Assembly (NCBI RefSeq): GCF_046630445.1
Contig: NC_092334.1
Span: 107,619,001 to 107,683,000 of the forward strand
Direction of reading: 5' to 3'
Source: Rutidosis leptorrhynchoides
Taxonomy: Eukaryota > Streptophyta > Magnoliopsida > Asterales > Asteraceae
DNA: 64,000 bases
Part shown: positions 24,738-35,849 of the stretch, one piece after another
Layout: each line of letters starts with the position of its first letter
Numbering within the stretch: position 1 is the stretch's first letter
The notes under the pieces: generated by a model
The model's database searches: none
The model's input: only the letters and a program-made list of their open reading frames with translations
What the model was told of the DNA's origin: nothing
Position numbers and translations under genes: made by a program

Positions 24738-26430
24738 ATTGTTATTATTAATATTTATTGTTATTATTATATTACTAATTAATCTTGTTATTGTTATTAG
24801 TATTATTATTATTATTGTTATTAGTATTATTATTTTTAAGATCATCATTAATATGATTATCAATATTGTTATTATTAGTAACAAAATTATTTTTACCTTT
24901 ACAAATATAAGCTTTATGATATAATTATGATTATAAATACAAGTATGAATATTTCTATTATATATCACAAATAGTTGTATTTTATTATGATTATAATTGT
25001 GATTAGAATTATTAGGATTATTATTATGAAAATAATACAAATTATAATTATTTTCGCAAATACTAGTATTAGTATCTTTTTACAAATATTAGAATTGTTA
25101 ATATTAACATAAATATTATTAATTATATTATCACGAGTATTATTATTATGTAAGTACAAAATCGATATCATAATTATCACTAACCATAAAATTTATATTT
25201 TCACAAGTATTATTATTAATATCATTGTTATTATTTAAAAGAATTATTATTAACATAAATATATTATTAATATTACTATCATTATTTGTACTAATATTAA
25301 CTTAGTATAATTTGAACTACTGTTTCGATAAACAAATGAAATACATACATAAATATAGATATCTAACACATATAACATAATAAAATTTAATATTTTTATA
25401 TACAAAATGAACATATAAGGTATATATATAAATTATTAACATAGAAATGATATAACTAATACATTTATATATATGTGTGTGTTCAATTACAACTATGAAT
25501 ATTAATAATTATACAAATGATATAGGTTCGTGAATCCGAGGCCAACCCTATACTTGTTCAACGTCGTTCTATGTATTTTTACTACAAAATACATTAGGTG
25601 AGTTTATTTGATTCCCTTTTACTCCTTACATTTTTGGGACTGAGAATACATGCGCTGCTTTTATAACTGTTTTAGGAAATAGACACGAGTAAATCAAAAC
25701 TACATTATATGGTTGAATGATCGAAATCGAATATGCCCCTCTATAGTCTGGTAATCTAAGAATTAGGGAACAGAAACCCTAATTGATGCGAACTCTAAAG
25801 ATAGATCTATCGGGCCCAATAAGCCCCATCCAAAGTACCGGATGCTTTAGTACTTCGAAATTTATATCATGTCCGAAGGAGGATCCCGGAATGATGGGGA
25901 TATTCTTATATGTATATTGTGAATGTCGGTTACCAGGTGTTCAATCCATATGAATGATATTTTTGTCTCTATGTATGGGACGTATGTTTATAAGAAATGG
26001 AAATATGAAATCTTGTGGTCGATTAAAATTATGAAATGATTATTTATGTTAAACTAATGAACTCACCAACCTTTTGGTTGATACTTTAAAGCATGTTTAT
26101 TCTCAGGTACGAAAGAAATCTTCCGCTGTGCATTTGCTCATTTTAGAGATATTATTTGGAATCATTCATGACATATTTCAAAAGACGTTGCATTCGAGTT
26201 GTTGAGTTCATCAAGTTTATTATTAAGTCAATTATAGTTGGATATATTATGAAATGGTATGCATGTTTGTCAACTTTAGATGTAATGAAAGATTGTCTTT
26301 TCAAAACGAATGCAATGTTTGTAAAATGTATCATATAGAGGTCAAGTACCTCGCGATGTAATCAACTGTTGTGAATCATTTATAATCGATATGGACTTCG
26401 TCCGGATGGATTAGGATGGGTCTTCACAGT

Positions 26431-26442
26431 TGGTATCAGAGC
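26431..26442 (+). other. LARD-C primer-binding site
   Basis: TGGTATCAGAGC, two bases after the 5' LTR; complementary to the 3' end of plant initiator tRNA-Met. Confidence 0.9.
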
Positions 26443-26860
26443 GGTGGTCTTAGTGAACCATGTCTGCATTAGTGTGTCTAACTGATAAGTTATTAAGATG
26501 CATTAGTGAGTCTGGACTTCGACCGTGTCTGCATGTCAAAAGTTTTGCTTATCATTTTGTGTCAAAAATTACCTGCTTATCATTCTTAGAGAATCATTTG
26601 CTTATCATTCTTAGTCTAGACACGTTTTACTGCATTGACTGCATGAATAGTGTATAGATAAAATTCATATCTTAGCGTATCTGCTACTTCATATCTTAGC
26701 GTATCTGTTACTGTAACTTTGTCTGTCAACTCCCGTAGATTCCTCCGTAACTTATGGGATTTTAGTATTATATATGCATATGTAAATTATGTATTGCAGG
26801 GTACTAATCTACATACTATAATCTATTTCTTATCGAAAATCCTTCACTTGATCGTACGAG

Positions 26861-27010
26861 ATGAATCCTGTAACCAGTTCGAGTCCCTCAGATTCCGATA
26901 GCTATTTCGATAGTTATTCCGACAGCTATTCCGACATAGATGTCCACCTAAACTCCGAAAACAGCGTCATCGTCATGAATCAACCAATCAGCCATTATCA
27001 ATTCATTTGA
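26861..27010 (+). other. 49-codon acidic micro-ORF, LARD-C
   Basis: Starts Met-Asn-Pro and has Ser-Asp-Ser-Tyr repeats; same length and TGA stop as the LARD-A copy. After the stop, other frames stay readable for about 200 bases (Asn/Pro/His-rich), suggesting a longer acidic protein was once encoded here. Confidence 0.35.
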
Positions 27011-27664
27011 TGGGTTCGTAGTCGACTTAATTAATGGAAACACGCAGAAAGCAATCCCTTCCACCAACCGAATTCACCTCACAATGAACCTGAAGCGTTT
27101 ACCGACGAACCTGTTCGAGACACCATTTTCAGTCTCATTTCCAGGGTAACTCGACAAGATTATATTCTATCCACAATTCTGAACCTTATTCATCCGCTTG
27201 TTCCAATCGACAATCATCCCGGAGTAATGAGTCAACGAGCTTCGCACCCGAGTTGTAGCCTTGAAAAAATATGGTGCAAAATGTACCAGCTTCAGCAACA
27301 TCAGTACCGGCACCAACAGTACCACCAACAACAACATCCGCATCCCACACCTCAACATCACAATCTGTTCCACGAACATCAACACCATACGCACCATAGA
27401 TACCAAGGAGTACCAACAGCAATTAACAATGAAGTATTGAACCATAACTTCATTTATATTCTGCGAAGAATATGTGGTTCCTAATGGTTTTAAGGATTAC
27501 TTATTCTAGCTCAAATCGAAAATCATATGAGTTTAATATCATATTAACTCATTCAATCCATGATTACATATGAAGAAAATATATATGTACATATATTTTC
27601 ATAAAGATTGTGAAAAAAAAAAAAAAAAAATTCTTTCATACAAACTGTTAATGATGAAAATATT

Positions 27665-27678
27665 TTAACGGGTAGGTA
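27665..27678 (+). other. Internal polypurine-type motif, LARD-C
   Basis: TTAACGGGTAGGTA, identical to the tract at 30477-30490 beside the 3' LTR. Confidence 0.55.
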
Positions 27679-28286
27679 ATACTCGAGGAATATTCAAGAT
27701 TTCACATTAATAAGTTGCACTGTACATTCTTCAAATCTGATTCAACAGTCATTTACTATCCTACTTACATCCACAGATATATGAATCCGTTCATCACAGA
27801 ATAACCATTTCCATTCAAATTTCATATTTGGATTTTTACCTATCAGAATCCAACAAGTGGCATAATGAAGAAAACATTTGACGGAATAAAATTTGTTAGA
27901 AACAAACAAATTAACTATGAGAAATTTTGTTAAGAATCCACGCTAACAAAATCCTAGCTAACTGTTCCTAGCTAACTGTGGACTATCAACTGTGGACTGC
28001 CAACATTGGACAATTAAAATGAATTAAAATATTAATTGTAACATATGAAACTAAATAATTCTTCAAGTTTGCCACTTGATTTCATCTTAAACCTCATTTG
28101 TATCTTGACGATTACAATCTGTGTTCAAACCTTTCATGATTCTTGAAAATACCTCAATCGAGAGGATGAACCAACCGAACTTCATCTACGGAAGGAAAAA
28201 TTTATGCATATAGTTATGCACCTGAGAAACTCTCGACAATTGAGGAAAAGTTTAGCACATAGCCGCATCAGATCCTTTGGCATTTA

Positions 28287-28517
28287 TTAGCAAAAATAAC
28301 TTTGCGATACCTTTTCAAAGTAGCCAATTTTGTCACAGCTCCAGCAAGTCAACTTCGACTTGTCATTCGAAGTAGCCTTACTATAATCCTGATATATACG
28401 ATTACCCTTTTGATACCGAAGAATTCTTTTATATTCCACCATATTACCAGCAGACGTACCAGCAACCTCGTTGCTTCTTGGCATAAATCTCTCTGACAAA
28501 TCATTATATTTATTCAT
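28287..28517 (-). pseudogene. Antisense gag zinc-knuckle-like relic, LARD-C
   Basis: A 76-codon frame antisense to the element. Near its end is KSKLTCWSCDKIGYFEK, which looks like a Gag CCHC knuckle whose His is Tyr and whose spacing to the last Cys is altered. A basic Tyr/Lys/Arg-rich stretch precedes it, as in copia-type Gag. The same segment is at 47822-48043 (LARD-B, plus strand) and, more broken, about 5010-5220 (LARD-A). The match is short, so gag origin is likely but not certain. Confidence 0.4.
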
Positions 28518-29060
28518 TGAAACCCTATCATATAATCATCTGCATCTTGTAACAAGAACTGCCATACCAATTACCGGGAATCAGCAATCAGTACTTTGAA
28601 AACTCACAGCATATCTACATCAACAGTTATATGTATGACATTTATCTCTAAAAATTATGATCTCTCATTCTGAAATTCTGAAAAGCACTCAGTCACAAAT
28701 CAATACTCTGAATGTTGAAAAGCTGAATGATGCAGCAAAAATCGTAAAACGACATTAATCGTTGAAAGTTTTATGATAAAGAATACTATGTTGGAAAAGC
28801 TCAGAAAGGTTGGAACTAGAAAACGGATTGAGCTAACCACGAAGGAGACCAAAGACAAATGCAAGGACCATACCATATATTCAAAGAATCCAGGTAATTC
28901 TGGATCCGATGAAACCTTCAACGAATATCTTGCTCTGTACTCATGTTAAAATCTTGCGGAAAATCTTCCTCATCAACCATCGAACTTAAAAATTCCAAAA
29001 TATCATCATCAATATCTTCGACATTTCTGAGGATATTTTCATAAATATTCTCGTCCGGAA

Positions 29061-29285
29061 TTATATACCTCTGCGTGCTTCCTGTGTATCATTATGTTGG
29101 AAACATTCAATAGAAAATTTAGTACCGAAAAGCGGATTATGCGAAACTATTAAGGAAGCCGTAGACAAATCACAAAGAATAAGTTTGACTTCAAAGAATC
29201 CAAACGATTCAATATCTACTAAAGTCTTTAGCGAATACCTTGCTTCTGACTCCAAAATCTTGCGGGCAAATTTTTTTCTCACCAT
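29061..29285 (-). pseudogene. Antisense RNase H-like fragment, LARD-C
   Basis: A 74-codon frame with SLKTLVDIESFGFF followed by LILCDLSTASL and FGTKFSIE. The pattern Cys-Asp, Leu-Ser, Asn-Pro, Thr-Lys, Ile-Glu resembles the RNase H end of copia polyproteins, but the match is weak. Counterparts exist in LARD-A (about 4260-4430) and LARD-B (about 47080-47240). A diverged tandem duplicate lies next to it (28700-28921). Confidence 0.3.
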
Positions 29286-29875
29286 CCTTCGATATTAGAA
29301 ATTCCAAAATATCATCGTATCTTTCATTATAAATATCTTCCATATTTCTGAAGATATTTTCATAACTATTCTTATCTGAAATCATTAATCTCTTCGTGTT
29401 ATCAGTGTTACATCATATAGAAACTGTTAGTTTCTATATTCTGTAAACTTTCGAGCTTAAAATATGAATGTTATTGAAGTAATGTTGGGAACTGATGCAT
29501 GAGTTAGTATAATATAATGACACTTGATCAACGTGATTATATTACAGTAAGTCATGCTGAGTTTCTAATGGAACGTGATGATTCACAGATCATAACGTCG
29601 TCATGTGCCATGTTACACGACTCGTTCATTCTACTTCACCTCCGAACATATCAAGAAAATATATTCTTGATAGTTCTAATCTCAGTGATTCGGGTAATTT
29701 AAAAATCAAATCGTGCTATCACGTTCCTTCCTGCTTAGAACATTATAATCATTCAAAACTCTATATCTACAAATTTTGGACCATTATTCGCTTGACTTGA
29801 AGTCGGGAAGAGAAAAACAAAAGCATAGAGCTTTAAAATATAAGGGAGAATATAAAGCCGATAACAATACATAAA

Positions 29876-30049
29876 TTACAAACCGTGTATATCAATGTTT
29901 ATCGCAACATAAAGATACGGGAGAATTAAAAACAATATAATCCCAAGGGCGAAGTAGAAGAAAGCAGATTCCTCTGGTGGAAGTTGGAAAAGAAAAATGA
30001 TTGGTGCGATAGTAAGGATGAGGACAAGGATCGAAACTGGATTAAGCAT
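29876..30049 (-). CDS. Antisense 57-residue two-span membrane protein, LARD-C copy
   Basis: An intact ATG-to-TAA frame of 57 codons, antisense to the element and about 440 bases inside the 3' LTR. Hydrophobic segments at about residues 5-21 and 30-49 are separated by a short QLPPEES loop; the tail ends NIDIHGL. The same frame, without indels, is intact in LARD-B and has one stop in LARD-A. Differences are mostly synonymous or between hydrophobic residues. A TATA-like ATTATAAATTAAAC and a CT-rich leader lie upstream on the same strand. I recognise no family. It could be a captured host mini-gene or a chance frame in a conserved region. Confidence 0.45.
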   Translation of the reverse strand: MLNPVSILVLILTIAPIIFLFQLPPEESAFFYFALGIILFLILPYLYVAINIDIHGL

Positions 30050-30476
30050 TTTTAGAATCTCTTGGAGGTATGAAACAAGAAGGAAAGTATAGGAATGGTG
30101 AGAGTAATGAAACAGAAGAGTTTAATTTATAATGAAAATATCAGACAGAGTAATCAAAGCAGATCACCGTATTTAATTAAAGAGATCTTAATTTCCTTAA
30201 AACCCGAAGAATCAAATCTTATAGATAACGAAGATTTTCTTTGAAATCCCTTGAATTCCGGAATTCAAACCTGACTACGTCAAAAGTTAAAAACAAATCT
30301 TTGTTTCTCATTTCATTCTTTTGTGAATAGCTTCACTCGTGCTCTTCGATTAATCAAATTGTTTTATCCATGTTACTCAAGGATGATAAAACTCTATTTA
30401 TCAATTCATATTCGTCATGAAAACATTTTTATTATTAGCCATGACGATCTCACTCAAATTTCGGGACGAAATTTCT

Positions 30477-30490
30477 TTAACGGGTAGGTA
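30477..30490 (+). other. LARD-C polypurine-type tract
   Basis: TTAACGGGTAGGTA one base before the 3' LTR; likely primer site for plus-strand DNA synthesis. Confidence 0.65.
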
Positions 30491-30491
30491 C

Positions 30492-30650
30492 TGTGATGAC
30501 CCGGGAATTTCCGACCAAATTTAAACTTAATCTTTATATATTTCTGACACGATAAGCAAAGTCTGTAATGTTGAGTCACAAATATTTCGAACTGTTTCAT
30601 TTATTCAATTGAACTTCGGCCAATCTCGACGATTCACGAACAACTTATTG

Positions 30651-30683
<33 letters not shown>

Positions 30684-32927
30684 ATATGTATATGATTTCT
30701 ATAAAGAAGTATTATGATATATATATTGGAGTATGTATAAAAGATATAAATGTTATATGTATTGTATGTATGATATAATTATTAGATATTACATAATTAA
30801 TAAACTATAATATTAATATAACAAATGAAATTTCAAGATAAAAATAGTTGCTATATCAATGATATTATTTTCATTATTATTATATTAATATCAATATTAT
30901 TATTAGATACATATAATGTATATATGATAGTTGATACATCTAATTGCTAATATTATTGTTATTAGTAATATCATTACAATTAGTAGTAAATATTATGATT
31001 TTAATTATTACTTATATTATTTTATTATTATTATTATTAATTCTATTATTATTATTAATATATTTATATTTATTATTAATATCAAATAAAACCTAAAAAT
31101 GAATCAGGAATTCAAATTAGTTTGGTGTCCACATCTAACTTTTATCTTTGTCTCCTTGAATTCTTACAAATCGTTTAATATCTAGGTAAATTACAAATAT
31201 GTATCAATCTTAATCAATCTTTATATTCTCTTATCTATTTCTTCTGTACTGGATGGAATATAATCGACCTACCTTACTATTAGCAATCACAATTATCTAC
31301 AACAACCATTTTATTTGATGAATTAAACATAAAAGGAAAAGGCATCCAGCACATTAACCACTATCTCAAATTACATATAATATACATATGCAAAGTGAGA
31401 TACTACACATTTGAGTTTTATGTATTCCATCTTTTCTGGTTCGACATAATCAAACACAACATAAAACCCATATCCTCCTTTTTGCTTATCACCAACTTCT
31501 TTCTTTTCCCTTCTGATTGACAATCACCACTGCAACCCATTGTGAAACCACTTTAAAACTGCTGCAAGGCTTTCGTGTTTTTGCTGATCGGTTTCCTCCT
31601 TCTATTAACAGCCACCACTCAAAACTGCTGCTTGAATGCTTCCATTCCTGTCCAAAACCAAACCCACAACAACCTTAACCGAGAACCACCTGCTATGTTT
31701 CTGTCTTTCTGTTTCATTCGCACCTTCAAACCACCATCATCATCCCTACAACCTTTAAAACTGTTTCATTTTTTTTTTGTTGCTGTTGTTGTGATCAATC
31801 ACAACCGTCACCTTAAACACCCACCCAAACACACACCCACCACTACAACCGTCATAAATCAACCACCTGCAAACTGAATTGTTTCTGCTCACACAGGTCA
31901 CTCAAAGATCACCTGCATCACCCTTCTTCCATCACCTGCAAACTCTATCAAACCATTGATATATGCTATCAATTTAAATGCATACCACTACCATAAACCA
32001 CCAAGGTTATAACTTCTATTTTTAGGTTATAACTTCTATTTTTTTTTACTGCAACTTAGCTTCTATCTTAATAAACGGTTCGAACAACCTAAAACACCTT
32101 CATTGTTATATTCTTGCTGCTATTGATCATAAACCATCATCAACCAACATTTTTCTTTATGTTCCTATTCCTATTTCGAACAATCAAAATCACACAATCA
32201 TAATAATAACACCATAATGAATTATTTGTTTCAGCCATTCGAATTCTCAAGCACAAGCACAAATCTTTTAAATTCAAAGATCACTGCTACTTATATATGT
32301 TCCTATTCTATTCACGATTCAAGTAAACTCTTCAAGAATCCTTGTTATTACTATTCGTATTTAATTCATTTAAAAAGTTTAGAAAATAGATAGAGGGATA
32401 ATAGAAATTAATAGAATATCCAAAGAATCGATTACCTACTGGATTGATCCATGAACCGATTACTGATTAGTTGATGATGAAGGTTGTGATCTTCACGGAT
32501 CATGTTCTTGTAACTAGGTTCTTCACTTGATCAAACAAATTCATTATTTATCGATTCTCCATCAGGTACCCAAAACAAAATCCATCAAGAACACCACTTA
32601 TTATCATTCACGATTGATACTTTAAAAATACAGAGAAATTATATATGGAGATAAAGAAATTGAGAAAATTTAATGAATCAATTACCTTTTAACTCCAGAA
32701 TCAATTCCTTGATCGATGATGTTGAAAACTGATGATGATTGATGATGATTCAATGATGAAAACTGATGATGATGATGATGAATTGATTGACGAGTATATC
32801 TCGAGTAGCGGTGGATCGATTAATCGATTAATGAGTCGAGGGTTCTATGAATTTTGATGTTGTGCTCTCTGCCTTCTCGATCTGTTTGTGGATGCCAACA
32901 TCGATCCCCTTTTTTATTATGTATAGA

Positions 32928-33005
<78 letters not shown>

Positions 33006-34699
33006 TATTGTTATTATTAATATTTATTGTTATTATTATATTACTAATTAATCTTGTTATTGTTATTAGTATTATTATTATTATTGTTATTAGTATTATT
33101 ATTTTTAAGATCATCATTAATATGATTATCAATATTGTTATTATTAGTAACAAAATTATTTTTACCTTTACAAATATAAGCTTTATGATATAATTATGAT
33201 TATAAATACAAGTATGAATATTTCTATTATATATCACAAATAGTTGTATTTTATTATGATTATAATTGTGATTAGAATTATTAGGATTATTATTATGAAA
33301 ATAATACAAATTATAATTATTTTCGCAAATACTAGTATTAGTATCTTTTTACAAATATTAGAATTGTTAATATTAACATAAATATTATTAATTATATTAT
33401 CACGAGTATTATTATTATGTAAGTACAAAATCGATATCATAATTATCACTAACCATAAAATTTATATTTTCACAAGTATTATTATTAATATCATTGTTAT
33501 TATTTAAAAGAATTATTATTAACATAAATATATTATTAATATTACTATCATTATTTGTACTAATATTAACTTAGTATAATTTGAACTACTGTTTCGATAA
33601 ACAAATGAAATACATACATAAATATAGATATCTAACACATATAACATAATAAAATTTAATATTTTTATATACAAAATGAACATATAAGGTATATATATAA
33701 ATTATTAACATAGAAATGATATAACTAATACATTTATATATATATGTGTGTGTTCAATTACAACTATGAATATTAATAATTATACAAATGATATAGGTTC
33801 GTGAATCCGAGGCCAACCCTATACTTGTTCAACGTCGTTCTATGTATTTTTACTACAAAATACATTAGGTGAGTTTATTTGATTCCCTTTTACTCCTTAC
33901 ATTTTTGGGACTGAGAATACATGCGCTGCTTTTATAACTGTTTTACGAAATAGACACGAGTAAATCAAAACTACATTATATGGTTGAATGATCGAAATCG
34001 AATATGCCCCTCTATAGTCTGGTAATCTAAGAATTAGGGAACAGAAACCCTAATTGACGCGAACTCTAAAGATAGATCTATCGGGCCCAACAAGCCCCAT
34101 CCAAAGTATCGGATGCTTTAGTACTTCGAAATTTATATCATGTCCGAAGGAGGATCCCAGAATGATGGGGATATTCTTATATGTATATTGTGAATGTCGG
34201 TTACCAGGTGTTCAATCCATATGAATGATATTTTTGTCTCTATGTATGGGACGTATGTTTATAAGAAATGGAAATATGAAATCTTGTGGTCTATTAAAAT
34301 TATGAAATGATTATTTATGTTAAACTAATGAACTCACCAACCTTTTGGTTGACACTTTAAAGCATGTTTATTCTCAGGTACGAAAGAAATCTTCCGCTGT
34401 GCATTTGCTCATTTTAGAGATATTACTTGGAATCATTCATGACATATTTCAAAAGACGTTGCATTCGAGTCGTTAAGTTCATCAAGTTTATTATTAAGTC
34501 AATTATAGTTGGATATATTATGAAATGGTATGCATGTTTGTCAACTTTAGATGTAATAAAAGATTGTTTTTTCAAAACGAATGCAATGTTTGTAAAATGT
34601 ATCATATAGAGGTCAAGTACCTCGCGATGTAATCAACTGTTGTGAATCGTTTATAATCGATATGGACTTCGTCCGGATGGATTAGGACGGGTCTTCACA
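30492..34699 (+). repeat. LARD-C 3' LTR
   Basis: Direct repeat of the 5' LTR with scattered substitutions, a 20-bp insertion near 31036 and longer (ATT)n at 32928-33005. It ends TTCACA, then the AGTCG duplication. It lies about 1.15 kb upstream of the TGD3 start codon, in the same orientation. Confidence 0.9.
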
Positions 34700-34704
34700 A
34701 GTCG
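34700..34704. other. Target-site duplication AGTCG, right
   Basis: Matches 22235-22239. Confidence 0.9.
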
Positions 34705-35035
34705 TGTTTGGGTTAAGCAGGTTTAAAATACATCTTCTGTTAAATGGTTCCTCGATGATGGTTATACTTTTAATTTAATCGCTCATTCTAACCGAGCTGT
34801 TTTGGTTCCTTCTTTTGATGGCCTGGCCGAATGTTTTTGGTGTCAACCCTTATTTTCACCACATGGATTTGGTCAAATCGGCGCTTGATAATTTTGGGCT
34901 GGATGCAATTCTTAATATGGTTTGCGGCCTTGATTCATTCTCTCCTGACCGAGTTGTTGGTGATGATCCTATTGCCTCGTTTCCTCTTGTTCATGATTAT
35001 GTTCTTATCGTGCTTCTTAGTGACACAACCTAAGT
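34705..35035 (+). pseudogene. Decayed LINE ORF1-like relic, 3' part
   Basis: Continuation of the relic cut by LARD-C. Short frames across it are not colinear. No domain is secure. It shows host sequence resuming after the insertion. Confidence 0.3.
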
Positions 35036-35849
35036 TGTCCCTTAATGATTCTTCACGGCAACTCACGCCATACCAAACCATATCCGTAAAGTCTTGCTGG
35101 CATGCTTTGTCCAAAACCTTCTGTCATGCCTTTACTCTTGGTGTCGGGTTTTGTTTCCTATCATCATTTCCTTGCCACTCCATGTCTTACATATAATTTT
35201 ATTAGACACCGACATCATTCATCATTCTTGCTCGTCAGAGTATTTATAATAATAGATCATCCGTGCAAAACCTTATTAGATTGCTATTCTCTTCTTTTTT
35301 TCGTAAAAAAGAAAAAGTTAAGTAGTAAACAAAAATACTCCTAACTTGAAAGTACTTCTAAACTTCAAAGTACTTTTATAAGTATACCAATGATTTTGAA
35401 GTAAATAAAGGTTAACAAGTCCATAAATCTCTAATCAACAAATTTGTAATTTGTAAAACATAATCGTTTTCCAATCAACAAATCATGGTGAACAATTGAA
35501 CAAAGATATATGATGGTTATGAACTTTTGACTTCCAATTTTTGAACCACATTCTAAACGAGGAAAACAGTTTTTGGGCATCATTACCTCACCTTCTTCCT
35601 ATCATCCTTTCAATTTCCATTCACCACCAAACCATCTCCATTTGCGTCTTTTTATTTATTTATTTTTTCGACAAATTCCTATTAATATAACCCCAATATG
35701 CTCATACTCACTTCCCATTAATCTTTGATTCCTTTCTTTGATTTTCAGTCACACCCACCAATTTCTCATGATCCCAGAGTCTCAATTCCATCTGGGTCAC
35801 CCTCAAAATTTCAAGATTTGATTTTTATTCCCCCAAATTCTAGCAAAAT
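35036..35849 (+). promoter_or_regulatory. TGD3 upstream region and 5' UTR
   Basis: No gene is seen in 35036-35600. From about 35600 the sequence becomes C/T-rich with a TATA-like ATTAATATAA at 35681-35690, about 160 bases before the ATG, which suits a short plant promoter and 5' UTR. The transcription start cannot be fixed from sequence alone. Confidence 0.4.

Larger units (their letters stand above)
22240..26428 (+). repeat. LARD-C 5' LTR
   Basis: Direct repeat of 30492-34699. Order: terminus TGTGATGACCC, (TG)n at 22409-22453, a gene-like U3 core (about 22850-24660) unlike those of LARD-A and LARD-B, (ATT)n at 24677-24737, AT-rich spacer, then the R/U5 part (about 25530-26428) shared with all other LARDs and with the Tekay-like LTR. 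The core carries CT- and CCA-rich stretches resembling a host 5' UTR, but no convincing gene. Confidence 0.9.
26429..30491 (+). other. LARD-C internal region, non-coding in sense
   Basis: The leader just after the PBS (26443-26540) is homologous to the leader of the Tekay-like element (58142-58240), including GCATTAGTGAGTCTGGACTT and the following bases. Further on are a micro-ORF (26861-27010), decayed low-complexity frames (His/Gln-rich, 27230-27480), the internal polypurine-type motif (27665-27678), and the antisense zinc-knuckle, RNase H-like and mini-gene segments. No intact sense ORF over 100 codons is present. Confidence 0.8.
22240..34699 (+). mobile_element. LARD-C: complete non-autonomous LTR retrotransposon, 12,460 bp
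   Basis: Two LTRs of 4,189 and 4,208 bp (22240-26428, 30492-34699), each TGTGATGACC...GGTCTTCACA with TGTGA/TCACA inverted ends, flank a 4,063-bp internal region and the whole is bounded by AGTCG duplications. A PBS for initiator tRNA-Met follows the 5' LTR and a purine-rich tract precedes the 3' LTR. No gag-pol is present, so movement must have depended on proteins from elsewhere. By eye the LTRs differ by only a few tens of substitutions besides microsatellite lengths and a 20-bp indel near 31036, so the insertion is fairly young. Confidence 0.92.

Noticed and set aside
24732-25180. Asn/Ile-rich open frames on both strands, repeated at 33001-33449
   Set aside because: They come from ATT-rich LTR sequence; their duplication reflects the two LTRs, not gene conservation.
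27227-27484. His/Gln-rich 85-codon frame in LARD-C
   Set aside because: CAx-repeat translation with no counterpart kept open in the other LARDs.
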